42,629 bases of DNA from Clostridia bacterium (GTDB taxonomy: Bacteria; Bacillota; Clostridia; Oscillospirales; CAG-272). The notes under the pieces were generated by a model. The model ran no database searches, was not told the DNA's origin, and worked only from the letters and a program-made list of their open reading frames with translations. Of this stretch, positions 35,801 to 42,554 are shown one piece after another. How positions within the stretch are numbered: the stretch's first letter is position 1; each line of letters starts with the position of its first letter. Made by a program: the position numbers and the translations under genes. Location of the stretch: contig JAFVQU010000018.1 of assembly GCA_017504625.1 (NCBI GenBank), positions 1-42,629 on the forward strand. Direction: 5' to 3'.

Positions 35801-38800
35801 CACGGGAGAGGTCACGCTTTCCGCCGCAGAGGTCAAGGCGTTGGCGTCGGGCAATCCTCTAATTGAGGAGCAGACCAAGCTTACCGATGCGATTAAGAAG
35901 CTTGAGAATTTGCAGAAGGCTTATAATTCGAGCATTGTTTTGGCAAGAACAAAGCTCTCGGACGACGAGACGAAGATTGCAAATTATACAAGCCGCATAT
36001 CAAGAATACGCGAGGATATAAAGGTCAGAGTTGACACCTATTCCGAGGGTAAATTCTCTATGACGGTTGGCAAGCAGACCTTTACCGACAAAAAGGAAGC
36101 GGGCGCGGCGCTTGCGGCGGCAATAGTTGCAAATGCTAACGCCGATTCTTACGTGACGGTCGGTAGTTTTGCGGGCTTTGAGCTCAGAGTTATCAAGAAC
36201 GGCGCGGAGTATAACGGTCTTATTCACGGTAAGGAAGGCTATAAATTCAACGTCTATTTGAATAACACCACAAGAATGGCAAATCACATAGGCGAAATTA
36301 TAGCAGGCTTTGAAAACATCATTAAGAATGCCGAGCAGATGATTGCAGAGCTTTCGGCTGACCGTGACGCGCAGAGGGATATACTTACAAAGCCCTTTGA
36401 AAAGCAGGACGAGCTCAACCAAAAGCGAGCGCGATTCAATGAGGTTATGGAACTTCTTGCGCCGAAAACCGAGGAACAGCTTGGCAAGATGGACGAGGAT
36501 ACCGTTCAGGAGCAAAGCAGAGATTATCTCGACTACACAGTTCAAGAATCCCATAGCCAAGCTGCACTTGAGAAGTTCGGCACAACTACCGACTACGAGA
36601 TAGCAGGATTTGTGCTTGAGGACGGCAAGATGATTAAGCTTGGTGTTAAGGGTATTGGCGTTAATCACAGCAAGATAGAGCAAGTGTTTGACGATAGGAA
36701 AGGCTCTGATGCAATCAATAGCTTTATCCAAGAGGGCAACGTGCGAATCAAAGCAAGTTCCCCCGGTATTGAGATAAGTGCAGACGCTCCCCTTACTGTC
36801 AGTCAGTTTAATACTCTCTCTCGATTTATGTCGAGCAGTTTGAGGGGCAGAGGTTATTTCTACCTTGATATTACCGATGCTGACGGAAACGAGATAGGTA
36901 CAAAGACTTACTACGATGATTCTACTGCCGAGGATATCAAGTACGATATCAAGAAATATTACCGTGACGGCACTATTCCAAAGGATGACATCTATTTCCA
37001 ACAGCGTACCGACACCTTGACAGACCGCGAGGTGCTTGAGCTTGCGGCGAACGAGATCAAGGTCAGTGATCTTACAGATGCGGAAAACGACGCTTTGACT
37101 ATCTTCCGAGACCGCCTTTCCAAGCTGAAGGATCTTCAGAGCGAGAGAGCCGAGCAGGGCAAGCTTTACAAGGAGCAGCAGTTTGGCGAGAAGGTGGACA
37201 GAAAAGCCGCTGAGGAAACGCTTAACCGTATGCACGTGCTTGACGGTCAGATAAAGAAGGCTACGGCTGAGGTATTGACCGTTGAGGAAAAGGAGGTACT
37301 CAAGCGAGTGCTTTCAAAGGCTCGCAAGGTGGTTGAGGCGCAGGAGCGAGAGCACGGACGGGAAATTCTCAACCGTTGGCGCGATCGCAGAGATAACGCG
37401 GCGGCTATCAAGAAATACCGTGATCGTTTGCGCGCTGACGTTAGCGAGCTCTCGGAGTGGATATTGCACCCCGATAATAAGGATACGGTGAAGCATATTC
37501 CCGACGTTCTTAAAAATTCGGTAATTCCCTTCCTCACGAGTATTGATTTTACAAGCAAGCGCGCGCTTAAGGGTGGCGAGGCTACGAAGGCTGACGCGGC
37601 GTTCGTGGATAGGCTCAAAAAGCTTAACGCCGCTATCAAGTCAAATATAGACGCACACGGGCTGTATTCGGGATATAACGATCTTCCCCCGAGCTTTATG
37701 GAGAATTTGCAGAAATTTATCGATTCTGCGGAGGAGCTTATAAAGTCTAATAGCGGAGATTTCGTTATAAATAAAATGACGAGCGAGGAGCTTCGCGATC
37801 TGTCGCAGATAGTGCGGACTCTCAAAAAGTATATAACGCAGATCAACCGTTTCCACTATAACGCTATGTACGAGCACGTTTACGAGGCGGGAGAAAACTC
37901 TATTGAGCATCTTTTAGAGCTTGGTAATGCGGAAAATACGGGAGCTGTTTCAAACTTTTTGCTATGGCAGCAGATGCGCCCTGCGTACGCTTTTGAGAGA
38001 TTCGGTGACGGTGGCGTGGCGATCTACGACGGACTCAGGCGCGGACAGGCACAGCTTGCCTTTAACACAAAGGAAATACAGGCGTTTACCGAGCAGGCGT
38101 ATACCGAAAAAGAGGTCAAGGCTTGGGAAGATGAAATCAAGACCTTCAATCTTGGCAATGACGTTGTAAAAATGCCCGTGTCCTATATAATGGCGTTCTA
38201 CGAGCTGAGCCGAGATCCCGAGGCGCTTGTGCATATACGTGGCGAGGGTATCAGAGTCGCAACGTACACTCACAAGGGTAAGAAAATATCCGACGTGGGA
38301 CATATTCTCACGGAGGGTGAATTTAACGAGATCATAGGCTCACTTACCGAGAGACAGAAGGAGGTTGCCGACGCGCTTCAGAAATATATGGCGGAGCAAG
38401 GCGGCAAGTGGGGTAATTTCGTTTCGGTGGCACGTTTCGGCGAAGAAATGTTTACCAATAAAAATTACTTCCCTATCAACTCTGACGGACGTCACCTTCA
38501 GGCAAATACCGACGAGCATCCGAGCGCGGCTTCACTCTACGCTCTGCTCAATATGAGCTTTACTAAATCACGACAGGAGGGCGCGAATAACCGTATCGTT
38601 ATTTACAGCATTTTTGACGTATTTGCTAACCATATGGCAAGTATGGCACAGTATAACGCTATGGCGCTTCCCGTTCTTGATGCTATTAAGTGGTTTAACT
38701 ATAAGCAGGTGTTTGTTGACGATGACGGCAACAAGACCGTAGGAGATAGCGTAAGAGAGCAGATGGACCGTGCTTACGGCGTACCCGAGGAAACGCGCCC

Positions 38801-40838
38801 CGGCAGAGGTAAGAACGGCTACGCTCAGGATTTCGTTATGAACATCATCAAGGCGTTTAACGGAACGGAGGCGCAGGGCTCGCAGTTTGATTCTCTTGCG
38901 CTTAAATCCCTACACCTATACAACATCGCGCAGATAGCGTATAACCTCCGCGTCGTAATGCAGCAGCCTTTGGCTATCACGAGGGCGGGTATGCTTATAG
39001 ACTATTCCTCTATTATCCGAGGAACGAAGCTCAGCCCCTCCGCGATCAATAAGAATATAGAGGAGATGCAGAAGCACAGCGGCATCGCGGCTTGGAAATC
39101 TCTCGGCTTCTACGACGTTAACATATCAAGAGGACTTGCGCAGATAATCAAGCACGATTCCTCGGTTATGGATAAGATAAGCGACGTTGGTATGTGGGGA
39201 GCGGAAAAGGCAGACCTGCTCACTTGGGCGGCTATTTGGAGCGCGTGCAAGGAGGAAGTTATAAAGAAACAACATCTTTCTCCCTCAAGCGACGGCTTCT
39301 TTGAAGCGGTTACAAAGCTCTTTGAGGACGTTATCTACAAGACGCAGGTCGTTGACAGCATACTGACCAAAAACGAGTTTATGCGAGATAAGGGCACTTT
39401 TGCAAGACTTGTCGGCTCGTTTATGTCTGAGCCTACCACTAACGCGAGTATGCTGATAGATGCTTATGACAAATACGCTCGTGATATTCAGCGCGGTATG
39501 ACGCGTCAGCAGGCGTGGAAGAAAAACGGCGCGATGATTGGTCGCAGGCTTTACGTATACGCCGTTGGAGCGGTTCTCTTGGCCGCAATACAGGCTGTTG
39601 CAGATGCTTGGCGTGATGACGACGATTATGAGGAATGGGGAGAAAAATGGCTTGATGCGTTCGGCGGAAACCTTATTGACGAGCTTATGCCTTTTAATAA
39701 GCTGCCGATCATGAGCGATCTTTATGATCTTGCAAAGGACTTATTGTCAATCTTTGGAGCGGATACCTACGGCAATCCTCCTCAGTTCGTACTTTTTCAA
39801 TGGTGGGACAGTCTTATCAAGGGTACGGAGATCCTCTATCAAAAGATTTCGGGCGAGGACACAAATTACACTTGGTACGGCGGTATATACAAGCTTTTAC
39901 AGGCTGCCTCGGGTATATCAGGTCTGCCTTTGGGATCTGTGACGAGAGAGATCGTGACGGCTTGGAACAATACTGTCGGAGCTATGGCGCCGAGTCTCAA
40001 GATCAAGGACTACGAGCCCAAGGAGATCACGCAGATTCGCTACGCTTACGAGGACGGCTATCTTACCGCAGAAGAAGCGACGGCACAGTTGCTTGAGCAA
40101 GGTCTTGTTGATAACGAGAACGAGGCGTATTTCACCATTCAAGGTTGGAACGCAGGCGACGGATATTCTAAATACGACAAAATATACGATGCGGTTCGCA
40201 ACGGCGCGAGCATTGACGAGACTATGGCAGAGCTTACATCGCACGGATATACCGAGGAGGACGCACTCAGTCAAGTCAAGTCTGAGATCGGCAAGTGGTA
40301 TCGCGGCGGTGAAATATCCAAGCAGCAGGCGACGAGTATGCTCACTAAATATTCAGATATGACCAACGAGGAAATATCTGCTATAGTGAACAAGTGGAGC
40401 TGTGAGGTCGTTACGGGTATTAAGTACGATGAGATCGCCGACAAATACAAAAATGGCGAGATCACTGCCTCAAGAGCGATAGATATGTATACTCGATACG
40501 GCAGTATGACGCGGGAAAAAGCGACGGAAAAGGTCACGGTTTTGGAATTTGTCAAGCAAAATCCTTCAACTGAGGGTATTTCCTACGCGGCAATCAAGGG
40601 CTACAATACTTATTGTAAGTCTTGCGGCGTTTCTGCAAGCACGTATTACAGCGTTTGGAAATATAGTTCCGAGGCAACGGCAGCGGTCGATGCAAAGGGC
40701 AACGCTATCTCAGGCAGTAAAAAATTTAAAGTCCTTTCGTATATTAATTCTCTCAATCTTACAACAAAGCAAAAGGACAGCTTGTATTTAGCATTGGGCT
40801 ACGCGACAAGTAATCTTTACGATACTCCGTGGCACTAA
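26814..40838 (+). CDS. Giant polyvalent protein: metallopeptidases, N6-methylase and SNF2-like helicase (DarB-like)
   Basis: A single 4674-residue frame, one third of the window. In order: hydrophilic N-terminus (1-380); Gly/Ala-rich membrane-seeking segments (about 385-620, e.g. YLLGGTGYGVLMGMGAA); acidic linker (725-800); metallopeptidase-like site HEFTH (990-994); charged linker (1154-1213); second site HEATH (1286-1290); small domain (about 1417-1480); linker (1498-1581); N6-methylase-like domain with EPSSGVGNF (1748) and DNVPFG (1813); SNF2-type helicase with GAGKT (2429), DEAH (2592), ATATP (2643) and QRDGRAFRQ (2940); coiled coil; a polyvalent-protein-associated domain (about 3260-3400); helical C-terminus with a hydrophobic helix near 4250 and tandem helical repeats (4405-4600). 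Methylase-helicase fusions resemble DarB, which enters with phage DNA and blocks type I restriction. Packaging in the virion is inferred. AAGGAGG precedes the ATG. Confidence 0.88.
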   Translation: MGVMDRYNERKKKTEEGTEESSASSGGVMQRYETRKYYSSLPTESVDENYINTFVSDANKFLGTTKLDNSSYGTWKDLSTRADTISGWLYKNNGSINAEVYNSIADAINKFNTATKDFTQFKTEDDYIRNRIGWLNDEAKTDQETAAARQTYSDSQSSRVSEIDESLPWYAKSWVPNFVENWFLTEEQESLRDEAERLEAENTIYKREQGKLDSYYIPETDEFKQVASNRNFVNPTREELSAYDSSISQGSVALNSGGYFDDEGNIRDKDGNIVQYAESPIADKLGLYHSATDTDIADAYNLVTGAMGAYSTTWAETIVEGDQNEWRELTDYEIDLYYYYLNTEGKEKAFKFLDDLAPTLTKRATQKRTEAINNTGGFGQVALNIASVPSNIFGGAIAFADDVANLLGGNEVNPYSRAHMLSNVATDIRTKTAADLDAWTGGASIPWLDFSLGDAYQAGMSGIDSLVGAYLLGGTGYGVLMGMGAASNEMKALYEKGASTEQMLIGGVLAGAAEMVFEKYSIDKFLEAGDAKSIKDIVVNILKQGGVEASEEAFTEIANTITDVIVMGSQSDWVDAETFIKNVVNAGVGGFISGGGMGGVGSTVSYAQYQNQVNKYGQSIIDKGGVDSLRAQASEMSDNKAISRLAGKVAKNTTARNVGRLATTIQNVTNAKDRSSIATDLKSKGLTKKEAQKVADFTVKVSQGYNPTSEEITEIEQITDKLPDVADALADDVSDTDVVEAEAEGSQGVESPALATQASAQQAEKVDVTENVSTDENAAEGKISGSVEGAERAPSESAVTLESASEKYGAQAQAMIHTYAEGQDVEEYDNAYNIAYNMGMSGVSLSYAMNSKGTAYLSEKQRELAYEAGRAAAESNARDQDTKNKNGANGNTGRRRGVVRGEGVTIADLKKAFSDTQNTAYKLLCFYAEATGIEIVLYKSEAGADGRFIGSQGKFKWSEDTIYIDVNAGLANIKDVNELAKYAMLRTFSHEFTHFIEKWNPIWYNEFRKAVFDELSARGEDVDDLIIAKQNLDGDKPLSYEKASREVVAEAMTDILPDANFVETLVTKHKNIFEALLQKLKEFLADLKAYFNTLGHNPSREANALKEQIDGAVRYVDSIVKLFDKVALEAVENYQATVATETENNNNTYGGVVHEAERAEQTVERRSNQTIAKGNDGSPQKERDGREISKEVRQQSEDAKRDDSASSERHRELNHTDTAFSKDAYITPRKGSVEETEGKILDEYGVEWHLINKEKWDRIYIAFAKAGVVYLREALPEKFRGAVARHEATHIMKHLKYQPYLDFIERTPKMLNMSASGVMDLITTIAERRDIDLLNIDEQSCQTIYDEINATIYGQVNISEKKEAYLEFINEVFYDYDRYIKELDAIHDQFKRENAPKKSESITTEQETHTETAPAETNDYGNFTITDNAEYGTLEIKFDGKPSEAVRDVLKENKFRWHKVKGVWYGKGERTDIVKALRDAYTEEENTATNIIEEEKPNVEAENADNERPILEPDTDRQGAPRSLDEQQADDVRGASSERDSVGDTRQRESQTRRDGDRADTADRLGRSDGNSESGDSRELTEKETQAKAEELAETVEREIEQKSTENPKGNNFIIGDSLHLPDGEKARYRANVDAIRLIKQLESEGRRATVAEQEILSKYVGWGGLPNAFGEYRYNRDTRRSEMTAKDGWEKEFAELRSLVDEGIITEQEYKDMSASTKNAHYTSIEVIKAMYDGLASLGFIGGRMLEPSSGVGNFVGAMPVEMSAKVNSWTMVELDRITGLIAKYLYPNADVRIQGFETANIPDNYIDVAIDNVPFGNFGVVDRSYPKRITKSIHNYFFAKSIDKVRPGGIVMFITSSFTMDSNDNGVRQYIMDRADLLGAIRLPNTAFKGNAGTEVVTDILVLKKREDGTEYAGEDFLEAEYDYNYHTYISNYFKNHPEMVLGKPAVKRGMYNASSLTYDPLTDKVTIDEQIREAFKNIKGKMDYPTKPSPEKTNFAVEKESKKTKSGGFVVHSDGSISRNENGQLVKYDTDEKTAKRIAGILSIRDAYRTLANYLQQGVETKYIKKARAELNKAYDAFVKEYGYLNSPANKKAIEGDPDRYSILSLENYDAQKKTAKKADIFTKDTISANKTVNHVDSVTEGVIASINLTGGVDVSLISKLTDKGADAVTREIIDSRLAFKTRDGSLVAREAYLSGNVRAKLREAEALAPYDSDFNNNVEELRKVIPADIPYNEIYITPGATFIPNEIYADFIAHMLGGRNNQSYGSPDVEVGRTSSGEFKIVVNNKRLKGSYYNNQTWGTARKSFLELIDAMMSSRTVKVNDIIENGDGKKIAVVNEAETEAANEKVKAIQKEFEDWIWKDEDRRILLARLYNEIFNALVNPKYDGSHLSVNGINADYSLRPHQADAVHRIIASGGNTLLAHRVGAGKTLEMAAAAMKMRELGVIKKPVFVVPKSVVAQWGVEFHNYFPAARLLVADDKSFTPSNRKVFTNRIANGDYDAIILSYEQFEKIPMSVEYQQSFYEEQINEIIAAIAEEKAESRDGKGLTVKEMEKKKAQLEKKLKELTSKPKDEDNVDFEMLGIDSLFVDEAHNFKNLEYVSKMTNVAGLGSTKGAQRSFDLYTKIRYLQGLNGGRGIVFATATPVMNSMVELYIMQRYLQPDVLDQLGLKTFDAWAKQFGEVVNKWEINPSGTGMRQKQVFANFRNLNELQLLFRSFADVLTDVPGLKIPKMKGGAVKIVECEPGEFQKEFMQELQKRAENVKDVDPSVDNMLKITSDGRKVSYTQRMIDPTLPYEPECKIFKAAGNIVKEYNDSADIKGTQIVFLDMATPKGTDKSKADTNTEVNADDGYDEESARLYDDMRDYLVKKGIPKREIAFIHEADSDAKRKQLFEDVNNGKVRVLIGSTGKMGVGMNAQKRVVAIHHLDAPWRPGDVEQRDGRAFRQKNINDEVSKYVYVTKGSFDSRLWDILDRKQHFINQIMNGEDVGRTAEDTGEVTLSAAEVKALASGNPLIEEQTKLTDAIKKLENLQKAYNSSIVLARTKLSDDETKIANYTSRISRIREDIKVRVDTYSEGKFSMTVGKQTFTDKKEAGAALAAAIVANANADSYVTVGSFAGFELRVIKNGAEYNGLIHGKEGYKFNVYLNNTTRMANHIGEIIAGFENIIKNAEQMIAELSADRDAQRDILTKPFEKQDELNQKRARFNEVMELLAPKTEEQLGKMDEDTVQEQSRDYLDYTVQESHSQAALEKFGTTTDYEIAGFVLEDGKMIKLGVKGIGVNHSKIEQVFDDRKGSDAINSFIQEGNVRIKASSPGIEISADAPLTVSQFNTLSRFMSSSLRGRGYFYLDITDADGNEIGTKTYYDDSTAEDIKYDIKKYYRDGTIPKDDIYFQQRTDTLTDREVLELAANEIKVSDLTDAENDALTIFRDRLSKLKDLQSERAEQGKLYKEQQFGEKVDRKAAEETLNRMHVLDGQIKKATAEVLTVEEKEVLKRVLSKARKVVEAQEREHGREILNRWRDRRDNAAAIKKYRDRLRADVSELSEWILHPDNKDTVKHIPDVLKNSVIPFLTSIDFTSKRALKGGEATKADAAFVDRLKKLNAAIKSNIDAHGLYSGYNDLPPSFMENLQKFIDSAEELIKSNSGDFVINKMTSEELRDLSQIVRTLKKYITQINRFHYNAMYEHVYEAGENSIEHLLELGNAENTGAVSNFLLWQQMRPAYAFERFGDGGVAIYDGLRRGQAQLAFNTKEIQAFTEQAYTEKEVKAWEDEIKTFNLGNDVVKMPVSYIMAFYELSRDPEALVHIRGEGIRVATYTHKGKKISDVGHILTEGEFNEIIGSLTERQKEVADALQKYMAEQGGKWGNFVSVARFGEEMFTNKNYFPINSDGRHLQANTDEHPSAASLYALLNMSFTKSRQEGANNRIVIYSIFDVFANHMASMAQYNAMALPVLDAIKWFNYKQVFVDDDGNKTVGDSVREQMDRAYGVPEETRPGRGKNGYAQDFVMNIIKAFNGTEAQGSQFDSLALKSLHLYNIAQIAYNLRVVMQQPLAITRAGMLIDYSSIIRGTKLSPSAINKNIEEMQKHSGIAAWKSLGFYDVNISRGLAQIIKHDSSVMDKISDVGMWGAEKADLLTWAAIWSACKEEVIKKQHLSPSSDGFFEAVTKLFEDVIYKTQVVDSILTKNEFMRDKGTFARLVGSFMSEPTTNASMLIDAYDKYARDIQRGMTRQQAWKKNGAMIGRRLYVYAVGAVLLAAIQAVADAWRDDDDYEEWGEKWLDAFGGNLIDELMPFNKLPIMSDLYDLAKDLLSIFGADTYGNPPQFVLFQWWDSLIKGTEILYQKISGEDTNYTWYGGIYKLLQAASGISGLPLGSVTREIVTAWNNTVGAMAPSLKIKDYEPKEITQIRYAYEDGYLTAEEATAQLLEQGLVDNENEAYFTIQGWNAGDGYSKYDKIYDAVRNGASIDETMAELTSHGYTEEDALSQVKSEIGKWYRGGEISKQQATSMLTKYSDMTNEEISAIVNKWSCEVVTGIKYDEIADKYKNGEITASRAIDMYTRYGSMTREKATEKVTVLEFVKQNPSTEGISYAAIKGYNTYCKSCGVSASTYYSVWKYSSEATAAVDAKGNAISGSKKFKVLSYINSLNLTTKQKDSLYLALGYATSNLYDTPWH
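30274..30453 (+). CDS. Nested small gene 1 in the +1 frame of the giant gene
   Basis: The frame ATG 30274 to TAA 30451-30453 encodes 59 residues: MKQNAQNRPSKEDQIKQLQK, then a basic helical segment and LRETILPLLNDTEN. A strong GGAGGTG site lies 6 bases upstream. The composition is that of an ordinary small coiled-coil protein, whereas the giant-frame reading of the same bases (about residues 1154-1213) is a featureless charged linker. It sits exactly between the first and second metallopeptidase domains. Either it is expressed from within the giant mRNA, or it is a relic of a once-separate gene. Confidence 0.5.
   Translation: MKQNAQNRPSKEDQIKQLQKAMTDHRRKRETDEKYRKKSDNNQKMLRETILPLLNDTEN
31306..31554 (+). 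CDS. Nested small gene 2 in the +1 frame: TnpV-like protein
   Basis: The frame from ATG 31306 to TAA 31552-31554 encodes 82 residues with a well-formed helical pattern (TPIGKELHDHWMNNKPTMYA, HQNGTLWEILDSENHRLDEM, AMEIARAEIHES). It resembles the TnpV family of small transposon and mobile-element proteins, which share an 'iGk...r..hrp.lY..ll..G.L...L..id' pattern. GAGGAGG lies 9 bases upstream. The giant-frame reading of the same bases (residues 1498-1581) is polar low complexity (ENADNERPILEPDTDRQGA). It lies at the seam between the small domain and the methylase domain. Confidence 0.6.
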   Translation: MSKQKMLITNDQYWSLTPIGKELHDHWMNNKPTMYAELHQNGTLWEILDSENHRLDEMVIELTQQIGLAGAMEIARAEIHES

Positions 40839-40850
40839 ATAATAAATTTA

Positions 40851-40876
40851 GGGGTGTTTAATTACACCCCTTTTTT
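40851..40876 (+). terminator. Intrinsic terminator after the giant gene
   Basis: GGGGTGT (40851-40857) pairs with ACACCCC (40864-40870) across a 6-base loop and is followed by T6. It separates the giant gene from adhesin cassette A, so the cassette needs its own promoter or partial read-through. Confidence 0.88.
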
Positions 40877-40913
40877 ATGTTAAAATCAAAAAAAATTCAA
40901 GAGAGGAGCATAT

Positions 40914-42131
40914 ATGAATTATTCAGATTACAGATTTACGCTCGACGTTCAGGTGCATCAGGCACAGGTGTCCGTTCCTGTAATGTTGGGCGATACGGCA
41001 AGAAGGCTTTTTATAAGCTTGTCTGACGGTAGAAAGCATTATTATATCGCTGACGGTTGCCGCGCGGTATTGGTAGCGCAAAAGCCTGACGGTACGTCTA
41101 TATTCAACGATTGTATTATTGAGAACAATTCAACTATCGTTTATCAGTTCACTCCCAACACCACGAGCGCAGAGGGTATCGTAAACTGTGAGATCAGACT
41201 TTACGGAGAAAACAGGCTCATCACAAGCGCCAAATTCATTATTGTTGTTGACGCAAAGGTTATTCGAGACGAGGAAATTCTTTCCGAGAGCGAGCGTACC
41301 ACGCTTGACAATATCATTATGTCGGAGAATGCGAGAGTTGGCGCAGAACGTGATAGAGCATCCGCAGAACTTGCAAGAGAAAAGGCAGAGGTCGTAAGAA
41401 GCGAAGCCGAGAAAGTAAGATTTACGGCAGAATCGGGGCGTTGTGATAACGAGACCACAAGAGCTGAAGCCGAGGCATTGAGAGTCACGGCTGAAAATGC
41501 AAGAGCTAATTCCGAGGCATTGAGAGTTATAGCCGATGAAAAGAGAGACGATTTTTTGGGCGATCTTGAAGCGGCTGTGGATAAGATAGTTGAGACTCAG
41601 GAAGAGATACTTAACGGCGATGCGGAGCTTATTGCCAAGGAAGAAGTGATCAAGGCTATCAATGAGACGATGCTTATAGCCAATGACTTTGATACCTATG
41701 ATCCCCACAAGGCGTTGAGTGCTTTTCGTGGTGCTGAATTGAGGGATATAGTTACTGATAACCATGATGAAACAGCTAAGTATGCTGATGGATATTACAA
41801 CGGAACGGGCGATGGCAATAAAGAGATAACATTTTTCTTTGTGCCGAAGATTATATTCCTTGTTCAATATACAAGGCAGATGGCAAGAACTAACGAGGTT
41901 ACGACGCAAAGTGCTCTGCACGTTATTTTTCCGACAAGCGGTAAATCGTACAGTTCGAAAAGCAGCACGGGAGCCGTTGTCACCACGAGCAAAGTTAACG
42001 GCTCTACTGTAACGCTTGCTCATAATGTTATGTCTTACGTCTACGATACAGAGTTGGACTATAATGCCAAAGTTCCAATACCTGACAAAGAAGCAGACGG
42101 CTACGGATATTGGTTTTATGCTTTTGGATAA
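40914..42131 (+). CDS. BppU-like phage tail adhesin (receptor-binding cassette A)
   Basis: A 405-residue paralogue of the adhesin at 499-1779. Residues 1-120 form a BppU-like beta docking domain (TLDVQVHQAQVSVPVMLGDT, RLFISLSDGRKHYYIADGCR) that differs from that of cassette B. Residues 135-225 are an R-x-x-A-E repeat coiled-coil stalk (AELAREKAEVVRSEAEKVRF). The neck (ILNGDAELIAKEEVIKAINE) and terminal motif (EADGYGYWFYAFG) match cassette B, while the receptor-binding region between them differs. It likely determines host receptor choice. GAGAGGAG precedes the ATG; the gene follows a terminator after 37 bases. Confidence 0.85.
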   Translation: MNYSDYRFTLDVQVHQAQVSVPVMLGDTARRLFISLSDGRKHYYIADGCRAVLVAQKPDGTSIFNDCIIENNSTIVYQFTPNTTSAEGIVNCEIRLYGENRLITSAKFIIVVDAKVIRDEEILSESERTTLDNIIMSENARVGAERDRASAELAREKAEVVRSEAEKVRFTAESGRCDNETTRAEAEALRVTAENARANSEALRVIADEKRDDFLGDLEAAVDKIVETQEEILNGDAELIAKEEVIKAINETMLIANDFDTYDPHKALSAFRGAELRDIVTDNHDETAKYADGYYNGTGDGNKEITFFFVPKIIFLVQYTRQMARTNEVTTQSALHVIFPTSGKSYSSKSSTGAVVTTSKVNGSTVTLAHNVMSYVYDTELDYNAKVPIPDKEADGYGYWFYAFG

Positions 42132-42143
42132 GGAGGTAAGGCT

Positions 42144-42554
42144 ATGTATATTATCAAAATAAAAGAAAACGAGAACGGCGCAAGACCTGCGCTTCATACA
42201 TGGAATAAGCCTAAGCTCCCCGAAGGCTACGCTATATGTCCCGATGAGTTCTACGGAGTGTTCTACTCGACCACCCCTGCGGGATTTGTAAATATCGCGG
42301 TCGAGAACGATACCGTAGTTGAAATGACGGTCAACGATGCGGCTCTTGAGGCTTATATTGCGAGTATTCCAGAGCCTGTTATCACTCCCGAGGAGGAGAT
42401 AGCGGAGCTTAAAGCCAAGCTTGCGGCGACCGACTATCAGGCGATAAAGTATGCCGAGGGAGTTCTTTCTGAGGAGGAATACGCCGAGATGAAAGCGCAA
42501 AGACAGCTCTGGCGTGACCGCATAAACGAGCTTGAGGAGGTAGTTTATGAATAA
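42144..42554 (+). CDS. Phage tail-cassette accessory protein, copy A
   Basis: A 136-residue paralogue of 76-486, with the same length and the same helical C-terminal half (YAEGVLSEEEYAEMKAQRQL). Differences cluster at residues 50-80 (VENDTVVEMTVNDAALEAY here). AAGGAGG precedes the ATG, and the stop overlaps the next start by 8 bases. Accessory or assembly role for the adhesin is inferred from the conserved gene pair in both cassettes. Confidence 0.75.
   Translation: MYIIKIKENENGARPALHTWNKPKLPEGYAICPDEFYGVFYSTTPAGFVNIAVENDTVVEMTVNDAALEAYIASIPEPVITPEEEIAELKAKLAATDYQAIKYAEGVLSEEEYAEMKAQRQLWRDRINELEEVVYE

Noticed and set aside
36000-37235. 411-codon minus-strand frame within the giant gene
   Set aside because: Antisense to conserved domains of the giant protein, no RBS and no recognisable motif.
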